Assembly: GCF_014196925.1 (NCBI RefSeq) | Contig: NZ_JACIEN010000009.1 | Location: 1 to 64,000 of the forward strand | Direction: 5' to 3' | Source: Chelatococcus caeni | GTDB taxonomy: Bacteria; Pseudomonadota; Alphaproteobacteria; Rhizobiales; Beijerinckiaceae | DNA: 64,000 nt | In this document: positions 35,356-44,862 of the stretch, one piece after another | How positions within the stretch are numbered: position 1 is the stretch's first letter | How the letters are laid out: every line of letters starts with the position of its first letter | Notes under the pieces: generated by a model | Seen by the model: only the letters and a program-made list of their open reading frames with translations | Told to the model about the DNA's origin: nothing | Database searches by the model: none | Made by a program: the position numbers and the translations under genes

Positions 35356-37356
35356 TCAGGCGGTGAGATCGGCCAGAAACACGCGGATGTCGGCCGGCAC
35401 GAACGGCTTTTCGAGAACCGGGCTGCCGGAGCGGGCGAGGAAGCGCCCGGCGCTTGGCCCGAGCGCGTCGCCGGTGATGAAGCCGATGCGCTGCCCGAGG
35501 GCCGGGCAATGTTCGAGCAGCCAGTCGTACAGATTGGGGCCGTCCCCGTCTGGCATGCGGATGTCGCACAGGATGGCACTGAAGCGCTCGGCCCCATGCG
35601 CAAGCACGGCCTTGGCCTCGCGGCCGGAATGGGCGAGCACCGGCGTATAGCCGAGGGCCTCGACGATCTCGCCGAGGAGCGCGGCTATCTCCGTCTCGTC
35701 GTCCACGATCAGCACCTGCCCGCCTCCGGCCGCGTGGGGCGCGGGGCGGTCCTCCGCTGCGGCGGGCCCGGGTCCCGTAGCCTTGACCGGCAAGCGCAGG
35801 GTGAAAGCCGCGCCGCCGCCGGCGGGCCGCTCGAGCTCCAGCGTCCCGCCATGGGCCTCGATGAGACCGCGCGAGACCGCGAGGCCGATGCCGGTGCCCG
35901 ATCCCTGCGGCTTCGTGGTGAAGAACGGGTCGAAGATGCGTGACGCGATCGCCTGCGGCACGCCCGGGCCATTGTCGGCCACCGTGAGCCGCACCGTTCC
36001 CGTCTCCGGAACGGCCGATATGCGGATGCGCCTGTCGCCGTCCTTCTCCTCGAGCGCATGCTGGGCATTGACGATGAGATTGAGCAGCACCTGGTGGATC
36101 TGCCCGGCATCGAGCATCAGGAGCGGCAGGCGTGCAGGCATGTCCCTGTCCACGGTGACGCCCGCGGCGCGCAGATTATAGGCCAGCAGCTCGACGGCCT
36201 CGTCGATCACTGCGGCAAGATCCGCCGGGCGACGCTCCGCCTCGCGCTGGCGGGCCATGGCGAGAAAGCTGCGTACGATCCTGGCGCAGCGGTCGGCGGC
36301 GGCGCCGATGCGGTCGCAGCGCTCGATCAGCCGCTCGTCGCCGATCCGGATGGCCTGGTCGCGCAGCATCAGCGTCTGGCCGGTGACGATGGAGAGCGGG
36401 TTGTTCAGCTCATGGGCGACACCGGCCAGCAGCGAGCCGAGAGCGGCGAGCTTCTCCTTCTGGTGAAGGGCGCCGCGCTGGCGCTGGATCTCCTCCTCGG
36501 CGGCCTTCGCCGCCCTGAGGTCGCGGACATGGGCGGCGAAGATCCGTTCCTCGCCGTCGCTGATGTCGGTGACCGCCAGCTCGACCGGGATGCGCTCGCC
36601 ACCGGCGAGCATTGCCGACAGCTCCAGCCTGCGCCCCAGCACGCGGGCGTCGCCCGTCGCCAGGTAGGCGGCAAGGCCCGCCCTGTGGGCCGCGCGGTAT
36701 TCCGGCGGGACGATGAGGTCGGCCACGGGGCGGCCGATCGCCTCGCCGCGCCCATAGCCGAAGATGGCCTGTGCGGCCGGGTTGAAGTCGACGACCGTTC
36801 CGTTCGCGTCCATCACCACGATGCCGTCGAGGGCGGAGCGGACGATGGCGGCGTGGCGGGCCTCGGCCGCTTCGTGGGCGGCAATGCGGCCGGCAAGCTC
36901 CTGCTCGCGCAGCTTGAGGTCAGTCAGATCGCGCGCGATGGCGAGGAAGCCCTCGACGGGCCCTTCGGGCATCGGGCGGTACGGCGTCACGCTTTCCTGC
37001 ACGTAGCGCCGGCCGAGGGAGCCGTAGTCGGCCCAGCCCTCCCAGCGCAGGGGCTCCCCGGCGAGGAGGCGCGGGATCACCGGCGCATAGGAGGCATAGA
37101 CGTCCGGATCGAGGATATCGGAGACGTGGGCCCCGATCACCTCGGCTTCGCTGCGGCCGACGAAGTCCAGGAACTCCTGGTTCACAAGGCGATAATGCCC
37201 TTGCGTGTCGACCAGGACGGCACGGCCGGGAATGCCCTGAAACAGAGCGGAAAACAGCGCCCGGTGCCCCTCGGCGATGAGGCTCAGGTCCCCGCCGACG
37301 GTTTCGGGTGCGATTTCGTTGATGTCGAGGGGCAAAGGCTTGTCGGGGTCCGGCAT
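35356..37356 (-). CDS. Hybrid sensor histidine kinase (PAS-PAS-HisKA-HATPase-REC)
   Basis: The 666-residue protein has no membrane segment. PAS domains lie at about 45-160 and 170-295 (DANGTVVDFNPAAQAIFGYGRGEAIG). The phosphoacceptor His is in LLAGVAHELNNPLS. ATP-binding boxes are HQVLLNLIVNAQHAL, DNGPGV and GTGIGLAVS. A C-terminal receiver (about 545-660) has VDDETE, the Asp in AILCDIRMPDGDG and Lys in EKPF. It should sense a cytoplasmic signal, and its output must pass through its receiver to another protein. The ATG at 37356 was chosen; an upstream TTG at 37425 would add 23 residues. Confidence 0.92.
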   Translation of the reverse strand: MPDPDKPLPLDINEIAPETVGGDLSLIAEGHRALFSALFQGIPGRAVLVDTQGHYRLVNQEFLDFVGRSEAEVIGAHVSDILDPDVYASYAPVIPRLLAGEPLRWEGWADYGSLGRRYVQESVTPYRPMPEGPVEGFLAIARDLTDLKLREQELAGRIAAHEAAEARHAAIVRSALDGIVVMDANGTVVDFNPAAQAIFGYGRGEAIGRPVADLIVPPEYRAAHRAGLAAYLATGDARVLGRRLELSAMLAGGERIPVELAVTDISDGEERIFAAHVRDLRAAKAAEEEIQRQRGALHQKEKLAALGSLLAGVAHELNNPLSIVTGQTLMLRDQAIRIGDERLIERCDRIGAAADRCARIVRSFLAMARQREAERRPADLAAVIDEAVELLAYNLRAAGVTVDRDMPARLPLLMLDAGQIHQVLLNLIVNAQHALEEKDGDRRIRISAVPETGTVRLTVADNGPGVPQAIASRIFDPFFTTKPQGSGTGIGLAVSRGLIEAHGGTLELERPAGGGAAFTLRLPVKATGPGPAAAEDRPAPHAAGGGQVLIVDDETEIAALLGEIVEALGYTPVLAHSGREAKAVLAHGAERFSAILCDIRMPDGDGPNLYDWLLEHCPALGQRIGFITGDALGPSAGRFLARSGSPVLEKPFVPADIRVFLADLTA

Positions 37357-37497
37357 CCCTCGCTCGTCCCAGGCTGCAGAAGCGGAACAACTGTCGATAC
37401 ACTTATCTGCCGCTGATTTCAGCAACGTTTCGGCGGTGTTTCAGCTTGATCGTCTGCGGGAAATGTGGCGGGCTCACTCTCAGGCAGTGTTCTTCAA

Positions 37498-38517
37498 ATG
37501 GGGGGGTGGGCATTGTCTGTAAGGGAAGATGCGGGTGCCGCGGACACGTCACAGGCGCCATTGCTGAAGCTGTCGTCGCGCGACATCACAGGGCCGGACA
37601 AGGCGGCGGCCCTGCGCGAGTTCTACGGCCGGGAGCTGATGCGCCTCGACGTCATCGCCCAGGACACGGGCGGCCCGACGTATTTCGATGCGCGGATCGC
37701 GAATCTCTCCTGGGCCACCTGGGCGGCCTGCGATGGTTCGGCATTCGCGGGCGTCCGCACCAAGCCGCTGCTCGAGGACGGCTGCGACGACCTGTTCTTC
37801 GCGGTGACCACTGCTGGGCTGCAGGTGGAGGTGGGGCAGGATGCGTTCGCCGTGCAGCCGGGAGGCGCCCTCCTCCTGTCCAAGGCGCGGGCCTATCGCT
37901 ATCTCAACAACGGCCCGGATAAGACGGCCTGCATCCTCGTCCCGCGTGCGCGGATGGCGATGCTGCTCCCGCATCTGGGGGAGGCGCCCCACATGCATTT
38001 TGCGCCGGGGACCGCCGGGCTCGACCTCGTCTTCGGCTATGCCTCGCTCGTCGCCACGAGTGGCTCCGCGACGCCGGAACTGAGGGAGAAGGCTGCTGCC
38101 CACCTCCTCGAGCTGATGGCTTCGATCATCGACCCCGGCCGCGAGGCGGGCGGCGCGAGCGACCCGGAGCGTCTCGCCGAGGCGCGGTTCGAGGCGATCA
38201 AGCGCAGCATTCGCAGCAATCTCCTGCTGCCGGGGCTCAGCCTGGAGCGCATCGCGCAGCTGCACGGCATCACGCCGCGCTACGTCCAGCGACTGTTCGA
38301 GCGCTCGGGGGACAGCTTCTCGGATTTCGTGCGCCGGGAACGGCTCGCCCAGGCGTGGCTGACGCTGACGGATCCGCGACAGGCGGGCCGGCGCATCCTG
38401 TCGGTTGCGCTCGAATGCGGCTTCAACGACATCACCACCTTCAACCGCGCCTTCCGCCGCACCTTCGGCGTCACGCCGCGCGAGGCGCGGGAGAACCGCC
38501 TCAGGCAAGATCGCTGA
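37498..38517 (+). CDS. AraC-family transcription regulator
   Basis: The 339-residue protein has an N-terminal AraC-binding-like domain (about 25-200) and a C-terminal double helix-turn-helix with LSLERIAQLHGITPRYVQRLF and ILSVALECGFNDITTFNRAFRRTFGVTPREAR. It resembles the XylS/FeaR type with a beta-barrel ligand domain. The start is uncertain: the ATG at 37498 runs into seven consecutive G bases, a GTG at 37465 is also possible, and no strong ribosome site is seen. It is divergent from the hybrid kinase gene. Its target cannot be told. Confidence 0.88.
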   Translation: MGGWALSVREDAGAADTSQAPLLKLSSRDITGPDKAAALREFYGRELMRLDVIAQDTGGPTYFDARIANLSWATWAACDGSAFAGVRTKPLLEDGCDDLFFAVTTAGLQVEVGQDAFAVQPGGALLLSKARAYRYLNNGPDKTACILVPRARMAMLLPHLGEAPHMHFAPGTAGLDLVFGYASLVATSGSATPELREKAAAHLLELMASIIDPGREAGGASDPERLAEARFEAIKRSIRSNLLLPGLSLERIAQLHGITPRYVQRLFERSGDSFSDFVRRERLAQAWLTLTDPRQAGRRILSVALECGFNDITTFNRAFRRTFGVTPREARENRLRQDR

Positions 38518-38860
38518 CGATGGCCGGGAGGGCGATAGCGAGCCCGAGGGTCCACAGGCACCAGATGCCGACGACGATGCGGTCCGTCACGGCCCGGTTC
38601 ACGAGGCTCGTGGCCGGGGCGAGGATGCCCGCCCGGATGGCGAGGGCGACGAAGCCCCGCACCATCAGCGGCATGAGGCTGTAGGCGAGGACGAGCATGC
38701 CGAGGCCGAAGGCGGCGACGGCCGCGGTGCGCAGCGCAGGCGACGGATCGGCACCGAGATGCGGGGCGAGGGCGCCGAGGGCTTCGAGGGCGAGAAAGGA
38801 GGTTCCGGCTGCGATGGCGAAGAAGCCGTTGCACGGCAGGAACGGTCGCATTGCGCTCAT
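38501..38860 (-). CDS. Small membrane protein of unknown function
   Basis: The 119-residue protein has three to four hydrophobic segments, with LRTAAVAAFGLGMLVLAYSLMPLMVRGF and IVVGIWCLWTLGLAIALPAIV. Its ATG overlaps the stop of the exported-protein gene upstream as ATGA. The 3' end overlaps the convergent AraC gene by 17 bases. No family is recognised. Confidence 0.6.
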   Translation of the reverse strand: MSAMRPFLPCNGFFAIAAGTSFLALEALGALAPHLGADPSPALRTAAVAAFGLGMLVLAYSLMPLMVRGFVALAIRAGILAPATSLVNRAVTDRIVVGIWCLWTLGLAIALPAIVSDLA

Positions 38861-39369
38861 CGTGGCTCGTCTCCCTGTCCGACTGCCGGGTAGGCCCTGA
38901 CGTCCTGCACCAGCAGGGCTGTATGCGGCTCGTCCCCTGCCCATTGCACAAAGGTGTCCGTCGAGGCGTGGCGGGTGCCGTCGCTGGTCACGAAAATTGT
39001 CCATTCGCCCCGTGCCGCGTCCAGGAAGACGCGTGACCACGGCCCGCGGCCGTGGTTGGCGATGCGGAAGAGCGTCAGAAAGCGTCCGTCGGGCGAGAAG
39101 CCCACGGCCCGGTCCTCTTCCAGCCCATAGCGGGCGGCGTCGCCCGCCTCGGCCCCGGCAGGCGCGACGAGCTCGCCCGACGAGGCGCGGACATGGATCT
39201 GCCGCCAGACGATACCGTCGCGCGGCAGGCATTCCGGGCCGCTCAGCACAACTACGGCGGCGCCATGCCCGACGAGCCGTTCAGGGGGAGGATCGCAGAG
39301 GTCTGCCGCCGACGCCGGCGAGGCGCTGAGCGGCAGACCGAACAGGCCAAGACCGAGAAGTCCTTTCAT
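38857..39369 (-). CDS. Small exported protein of unknown function
   Basis: The 170-residue precursor has a signal peptide (about 1-22, cleavage after SASAA). The mature part carries two cysteines (LCDPPPE and GPECLPRDG) that could form a disulfide, and the strand-rich segments SPDGRFLTLFRIANHG and GEWTIFVTSDGTRHAST. No family is recognised. It is coupled with the membrane protein downstream and divergent from the gene at 39510. Confidence 0.65.
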   Translation of the reverse strand: MKGLLGLGLFGLPLSASPASAADLCDPPPERLVGHGAAVVVLSGPECLPRDGIVWRQIHVRASSGELVAPAGAEAGDAARYGLEEDRAVGFSPDGRFLTLFRIANHGRGPWSRVFLDAARGEWTIFVTSDGTRHASTDTFVQWAGDEPHTALLVQDVRAYPAVGQGDEPR

Positions 39370-39386
39370 CCACGTCTCTCCGGTCG

Positions 39387-39427
39387 TTTCCCATTCCTTG
39401 CCGCTTTCCGGTTTCCGCCCTGTTTCC
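39387..39427. repeat. Four TTTCC direct repeats in a divergent promoter region
   Basis: TTTCC occurs at 39387, 39405, 39412 and 39423; three copies are spaced exactly 18 bases apart, and three are followed by G. They lie between the divergent genes at 39369 (-) and 39510 (+). They may be binding sites for a regulator, but chance in this short stretch is possible. Confidence 0.3.
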
Positions 39428-39509
39428 GCACGCGAAACGCGAGGGACATGGGCCTGAAATCCTCTTCGGCCAAGTACGGCAGGACAGCGAAATCAGCCGA
39501 GGTGCCGCG

Positions 39510-39956
39510 GTGCAGAAGACACTCATGAAACCTTCCATTCCCCTCCTTGCGGCGATCGCGACAGGGGTGGTGTTCAGCGCCGCTGCCGCCATCGGCATCG
39601 TGACGCTGCTGAGAGGGGAGGCACCGGCCGGGAGCGGGCTTGGCCTCGATCCCTTCCGTGCCGCGGTGGGCGAGGTGCGGGAGGCCTATTGCCGCTATGC
39701 GCTCGCGCAGCTCGTGCCAGGCGCCGGCTCCCCTCGCCTCGTGAACATGCGGGAGAGGGGCGAGCCCCCGGTGGTCGTCCTGACCTTCGACGCCGGCACG
39801 CAGCGCAGTATTTCCTGCGAATTCGTGCCGCCAGACCTGATCGCGGGCCACACGCGGCTGGCGGTTATCACCCTCGATGCCGAGCCGGTGTCGGTGGAGC
39901 GCCTCGACGGCGTCAACGTCGCGCTCGCTCACGAGGAGCGGCTGTTCAGGCGCTAG
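39510..39956 (+). CDS. Exported or membrane-anchored protein of unknown function
   Basis: The 148-residue protein has an N-terminal hydrophobic helix (about 10-34, PSIPLLAAIATGVVFSAAAAIGIVTLL) that is either a signal or an anchor. The rest is soluble with two cysteines (EAYCRYA and ISCEFV). The GTG at 39510 has GAGG upstream; an ATG five codons later is an alternative. No family is recognised. Confidence 0.6.
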   Translation: MQKTLMKPSIPLLAAIATGVVFSAAAAIGIVTLLRGEAPAGSGLGLDPFRAAVGEVREAYCRYALAQLVPGAGSPRLVNMRERGEPPVVVLTFDAGTQRSISCEFVPPDLIAGHTRLAVITLDAEPVSVERLDGVNVALAHEERLFRR

Positions 39957-40143
39957 GGCCGCCCGGTCCGAGGGCCGGGATGTTGCCTTCGTGCAACGAT
40001 TCCCACCGATCCGTTCGCAGTTCGCCTCACGCCTATTTCCGTGTCGCGCAACGCCGGGACAGGCGCCGGGGCATCGCTACCTTCCGGGCTGGATGGGCAG
40101 GTCTGCCGGATCATCAAACAATAATTCGCAGCAAGAGGGCGCG

Positions 40144-43100
40144 ATGGTTTCTCGCAACGCCAGAGGCAACAACGGTTCCTGTCCAAACGGGGGCATCGCT
40201 CCCATTGCCCGCAAACGGCTCTCGTCGACATCCGCGCTGACGCTCGCCATGACGATGCTGCCGGGCCTCGCCGCCGCGGCGGACTGGACGGGTGCCGTCT
40301 CGAACGACTGGGCGACGGCGGGGAACTGGGACACCAACACGGTGCCGACGGCGGGGGTCGACGTCATCATCAACAATACAGGGCCGGCACCTGCGATCAA
40401 CGGAACGAATGAGCAGGGGCGGGTGGTGGTGGTGGGCAGCACCGTTGACGGAGCGGCGTTGCAGATTTTCAACGCCGGCACGCTCGCGAGCGCGGGTGCC
40501 GAGATTGGCCTCAATAACTCCGGTTCGGTTTCCGTTTTCGGCGCAGGCTCCGCCTGGACGCTGAACGGCAATATGAACGTCGGCTTCCTGGGCACCGGCA
40601 CGCTCAATATCCAGGACGGGGCGACCGTCACGAACAACAACGCCCTTCTTGGCTATCATGCTTTTGGCGTCGGCACTGCTGCAGTCGGCACAGGGGCGTC
40701 CTGGGCGAGTACGGGCAACTTAATGGTCGGCCAAGGGGGCGTGGGCGTTTTGAACATCTTCACCGGTGGGACGGTGTCCGCCGGAGCTTTCGGCTTGGGG
40801 TGGGGTGCCGGCTCCGCCGGGTTCGCGACGGTCGACGGCGCTGGCAGCACGTTGACTTCCGTCGGCGATCTATATGTTGGGTTTGGCGGCACCGGCGGGC
40901 TGACGGTGACGAACGGCGGCGCCGTCACGAGCGGCGGCGGCGCTGCGCTGGGTATCAGCGCTGATGCGAAGGGAAGCGTCACCGTCGATGGCGCCAGTTC
41001 CACCTGGACCGCAACATCCCACGTCACTGTCGGCGTCCTTGGCACCGGCACGCTCACCATTTCCAATGGCGGCGTGGTGACGAGCATGGGAGAAAGCCAT
41101 GTTGGCAACGGTATCGGCGGCTTCGGAACCGTTACCATCGACGGTGCGGGCTCCAGCTGGGACAATAACGGCGATCTCACCATCGGCGGGTTCGGGACGG
41201 GCACGGTCAACATCTCGGCCGGCGGCGCCCTGAGCAATGCGGAGGGGCACATCGGCTGGGAGGCCGGGAGCAGCGGCAGCGTGACCGTGTCCGGGGCCGG
41301 CTCCAGCTGGACGAACACGTCCTTCCTCCATGTCGGCGGCGCCGGCACGGGCGTGCTGAACATTGCCGACGGTGGCGTCGTCACCAGCGGCGAGGCAAGC
41401 ATCGGTTATCTCCTCGGCGGCTCCGGCGCCGTCACGCTCACGAACGGCGGCCAGTGGAATCTCACCGGAAACTTGTTCATCGGCGACGAAGGCACGGGGA
41501 CCCTTGCCATCCGGAGCGGCAGCGTCGTCGCCAATGGCGAAGGTTTCATCGGCTATGCGGGGGGCGACGGCGCCGTCATCGTCGACGGTGCCGGCTCGCG
41601 CTGGGAGAATGCGGGGCTGTCGGTCGGGGCCAGTGGTATTGGCGAACTGCGCGTTTCGAACGGCGGCAAAGTCAGCGCGACGGGTGGGGCCGAGGTCGGC
41701 AGCGATGTTGGATCGAAGGGGCTCGCCGTCGTCACGGGCACCGGCTCCGCGCTCACGGTATCCGGCGGGCTTGTCGTCGGCCAGTTCGGCGAGGGGGCAC
41801 TCGCGGTCGCGGACGGCGGCGCCGTGAATGCCGCGGGTCTGACGGTCGCCGGGGAGGTGGGCTCGCGGGGCGAAGTCGTCGTCACCGGCGGCGGCTCGTC
41901 CATCATCGACAGCGTCGGCACGGTCGTCGGCCGGCTAGGCGAGGGCCGGTTCGTGGTTGCCGACGGCGGATCCTTCGCAAGCACGCATCTGACGATCGGC
42001 GGTCAGGCAGACGGGGTTGGGACCGTCGTCGTCACCGGCAGCGGCTCCTCCTTCACCGATGGTGTCGGCACGGTCGTCGGCCGCGAAGGCGAGGGCCGGC
42101 TCGTGGTCACGGACGGCGGGTCCTTCGCAAGCATGGACATGCGGGTTGGTTTCGAGACGGACGGGGTCGGGACTGTCCTCATCTCCGGCAGCAGCGCCGG
42201 TGTGCTCGCCAGCACCCTGACGGTGGGCGCCAAGGGCGCAGGCACGGTGACCGTGGTCAACGGCGGTGGCCTGCTGACCGGTGCGACGTCGATCCTCGGC
42301 GAGGACATCGACTCGACCGGCACGGTCACGCTTCGGGGCGCCAACACGATCTGGCGTTATTTCGGAGAGGTGACCCTGGGACGCGCCGGCACGGGGATGC
42401 TGACGCTCGCGGACGGTGCGGTGCTGATGGAGGATTCGATCTTCGGCAACGTCAGCCTGCATCTGGCGCAGATGGCGGGGTCGACGGGAACACTCAACAT
42501 CGGCGCGGGCCTCGGTGAGCAGGCAGCCGGTGCTGGGACCCTGCAGTTCGGCGGCCTCGACTTCGGCGCCGGGACCGGTGTCGTCAACTTCAATCACACG
42601 GAACTCGACTACACGTTCATCCCCTCGCTGAACGGCAATGGCACGGTCAATCACGTCGCCGGCGTCACCAAGCTCGCAGCCGATTCCTCGGGCTTCACCG
42701 GCGTCGTCAACGTCACCGGCGGACGCCTCTACGTGAACAACCTGCTCGGCGGCGACGTGCTGGTGACGGGAGGGGTGCTCGGCGGTTCCGGCATGCTCGG
42801 CGCTGCGATCATCAACGCCGGCGGCACCGTCGCGCCGGGCAATTCCATCGGCACGCTCACCGTCGCGGACATCACCTTCAACCCGGGCTCCATCTACGAG
42901 GTGGAGGTCGATGGAGCCGGCAACAGCGACCTCATCGTTGCGACCGGCACGGCCACCCTCAACGGCGGCACGGTCAATGTCGTGCCCTTTCCCGATTATG
43001 CGTTCGGCACGACCTACACGATCCTGACGGCGAACACCCTCAATGGCGCTTTCGACACGGCCGTGTTCAACGGCGGCTCGCTCTTCGTCACGCCGACGCT

Positions 43101-44244
43101 CTTCCAGGACGCGAACAACGTCTATATCTCTCTGGCGAAGAACGCCTTCACCAGCGCGGCCTGGACCCCCAATCAGCAGGCGGCCGCGGGCGCGGCGGAC
43201 AGCCTCGGCGCCGGCAACGCCGCCTATGACGCGATCCTTCAGCTGACCGATGGAACCGTTGCCCGCGCCGCCTTTGACGCGCTCTCGGGCGAGATCCACG
43301 CGTCGGCACGCACGGCGCTGATTGAGGACAGCCGCTTTGCGCGCGAGGCGGCGATCGGCCGGCTGCGCAGCGCCTTCGGCAATGCGGGCGCTGGCGCCGT
43401 GGCGGAGCGGCCGCTGGCGGAGACCTTCGCCCTGTGGGGCCAGGGCTTCGGCGCGTGGGGCTCCTGGGATGGCGACGGCAATGCCGACAAGCTCGAGCGC
43501 AGCATCGGCGGCTTCTTCCTCGGTGGGGACGCAGAGGTTGCGGACAACATCCGCCTCGGCGTGATGGGCGGCTACAGCCGGATGAGCTTCGACGTCGACG
43601 GCCGCATGTCATCCGGCTCAGCCGATACCTATACCCTCGGCGCCTATGGCGGCGGCCAATGGGGCGCGCTGGCGCTGCGGGCGGGCGCGGCCCTCGGCTG
43701 GCACGACATCGACGTCAGGCGGCAGGTTCTCTTCACCGGCTTCGCGGACAATCTCTCCGCCTCCTATGACGCGCGCACGGTCCAGGCATTCGGCGAGCTC
43801 GGCTACGGCATCGCCGCCGGTGCGGTCCGGTTCGAGCCCTTCGCGGGCCTCGCCTACGTGAACCTGCATACGGACAGCTTCGCCGAAAGGGGCGGGGCTG
43901 CCGCGTTGGCGGCGAACGGGCGCACGAGCGCGGCCACCTTCGCGACCCTCGGCGTGCGGGCGGAGACGTCCGTCAGTCTCGGCGGACGGGACGCCACGCT
44001 GCGCGGCACGATCGGCTACCGCCATGCCTTCGGCGACGTGCCCACCTCGCGGCTGTTCTTCCTCGCCGGCGGGAATCCCTTCACCGTCGCCGGCGTGCCG
44101 ATCGCCCGCAATGCCCTCGTGCTCGACGCCGGCCTCGATGTCGCGCTCGCCGCCAACGCCACGCTCGGCCTCGCCTATGGCGGCCAGTTCGGCTCGGGGG
44201 CCAGCGACCAGAGCCTGAAGGCGAACATCAGCGTGAAATTCTGA
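40144..44244 (+). CDS. Type Va autotransporter with T5SS/PEP-CTERM-associated repeats
   Basis: The 1366-residue protein has an extended signal region (about 1-50, cleavage near AAAADW) and a passenger made mostly of about a dozen repeats of about 50 residues (SGSVTVDGAGSSWT..., VG..GTGTLTISNGG), as in T5SS/PEP-CTERM-associated repeats. They should fold as a long beta helix. Residues about 1040-1366 carry an autotransporter barrel: LWGQGFGAWGSWDGDGNADKLE, GGYSRMSFDVDG and the terminal strand ending in SVKF with C-terminal Phe, the outer-membrane assembly signal. The ATG at 40144 has AAGAGGG upstream. It is probably a surface adhesin or biofilm protein; no catalytic motif is seen. Confidence 0.92.
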   Translation: MVSRNARGNNGSCPNGGIAPIARKRLSSTSALTLAMTMLPGLAAAADWTGAVSNDWATAGNWDTNTVPTAGVDVIINNTGPAPAINGTNEQGRVVVVGSTVDGAALQIFNAGTLASAGAEIGLNNSGSVSVFGAGSAWTLNGNMNVGFLGTGTLNIQDGATVTNNNALLGYHAFGVGTAAVGTGASWASTGNLMVGQGGVGVLNIFTGGTVSAGAFGLGWGAGSAGFATVDGAGSTLTSVGDLYVGFGGTGGLTVTNGGAVTSGGGAALGISADAKGSVTVDGASSTWTATSHVTVGVLGTGTLTISNGGVVTSMGESHVGNGIGGFGTVTIDGAGSSWDNNGDLTIGGFGTGTVNISAGGALSNAEGHIGWEAGSSGSVTVSGAGSSWTNTSFLHVGGAGTGVLNIADGGVVTSGEASIGYLLGGSGAVTLTNGGQWNLTGNLFIGDEGTGTLAIRSGSVVANGEGFIGYAGGDGAVIVDGAGSRWENAGLSVGASGIGELRVSNGGKVSATGGAEVGSDVGSKGLAVVTGTGSALTVSGGLVVGQFGEGALAVADGGAVNAAGLTVAGEVGSRGEVVVTGGGSSIIDSVGTVVGRLGEGRFVVADGGSFASTHLTIGGQADGVGTVVVTGSGSSFTDGVGTVVGREGEGRLVVTDGGSFASMDMRVGFETDGVGTVLISGSSAGVLASTLTVGAKGAGTVTVVNGGGLLTGATSILGEDIDSTGTVTLRGANTIWRYFGEVTLGRAGTGMLTLADGAVLMEDSIFGNVSLHLAQMAGSTGTLNIGAGLGEQAAGAGTLQFGGLDFGAGTGVVNFNHTELDYTFIPSLNGNGTVNHVAGVTKLAADSSGFTGVVNVTGGRLYVNNLLGGDVLVTGGVLGGSGMLGAAIINAGGTVAPGNSIGTLTVADITFNPGSIYEVEVDGAGNSDLIVATGTATLNGGTVNVVPFPDYAFGTTYTILTANTLNGAFDTAVFNGGSLFVTPTLFQDANNVYISLAKNAFTSAAWTPNQQAAAGAADSLGAGNAAYDAILQLTDGTVARAAFDALSGEIHASARTALIEDSRFAREAAIGRLRSAFGNAGAGAVAERPLAETFALWGQGFGAWGSWDGDGNADKLERSIGGFFLGGDAEVADNIRLGVMGGYSRMSFDVDGRMSSGSADTYTLGAYGGGQWGALALRAGAALGWHDIDVRRQVLFTGFADNLSASYDARTVQAFGELGYGIAAGAVRFEPFAGLAYVNLHTDSFAERGGAAALAANGRTSAATFATLGVRAETSVSLGGRDATLRGTIGYRHAFGDVPTSRLFFLAGGNPFTVAGVPIARNALVLDAGLDVALAANATLGLAYGGQFGSGASDQSLKANISVKF

Positions 44245-44294
44245 TGCCATCCGCTGGGCAGTCGCCCGTCCTTCCACGTTGCCGGAACCTGTCC

Positions 44295-44834
44295 ATGTCG
44301 TTGCGTCTTGGGATCGCGGCCATGATGTTCGCCGCAGTGTCGACCGGCTTTGCCGGCGCCGCAGCCCAGGAGGCGGCGCTGCCCGGCGGCGCCACTTCCC
44401 TGCGCGAGGCGCATGGCGACTGGCTCGTCACCTGTGCCGTGAAGACCGGGGGCGGGAAGAAGACACGGGTCTGCGCCTTGTCGCAGGAGCAGTTCCATGC
44501 GCAAACGCGCCAGCGCGTGCTCGCCGTCGAGCTGAGGCCGGCGGGCGGCGGCGCCAGGGGCACCCTCGTGCTGCCCTTCGGGCTCCTGCTCGACAAGGGG
44601 GCCGCCTACCAGCTCGACGAGGGGCCGGCCGGCCCACAGCAGCGTTTCCGCACCTGCCTGCCGGCCGGCTGCCTGATCGAGGTCGATTTCGACGCCGCCA
44701 CCGTCAAGGCGCTCAGGGGCGGCAAGGCGCTGCGCGTCAAGGCAACGACCGACGGCGGGGAGGAGACAAACCTGTCCCTTTCCCTGGCAGGCTTCGCCGG
44801 CGCCTATGATCGCACCGTCATACTCCTGAAGTAG
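44295..44834 (+). CDS. IalB-like (invasion-associated locus B) family exported protein
   Basis: The 179-residue precursor has a signal peptide (about 1-24, cleavage after AGAAAQ) and then the family pattern REAHGDWLVTCAV, VCALSQEQF, LVLPFGLLLDKGAAYQLDEG and FRTCLPAGCLIEVDFD. Four cysteines are placed for disulfides. IalB was named in Bartonella but is widespread in non-pathogens. The ATG at 44295 fits the signal; an earlier ATG at 44244 overlaps the autotransporter stop as TGATG and may give coupled translation. Confidence 0.9.
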   Translation: MSLRLGIAAMMFAAVSTGFAGAAAQEAALPGGATSLREAHGDWLVTCAVKTGGGKKTRVCALSQEQFHAQTRQRVLAVELRPAGGGARGTLVLPFGLLLDKGAAYQLDEGPAGPQQRFRTCLPAGCLIEVDFDAATVKALRGGKALRVKATTDGGEETNLSLSLAGFAGAYDRTVILLK

Positions 44835-44862
44835 GCGGCTGCCTCATGCCGGATGGCGACCC

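Noticed and set aside
40292-43246. Tandem repeats considered as a CRISPR-like or satellite array
   Set aside because: The repeats are in frame with a single protein, diverged at DNA level and have the T5SS/PEP-CTERM repeat pattern.
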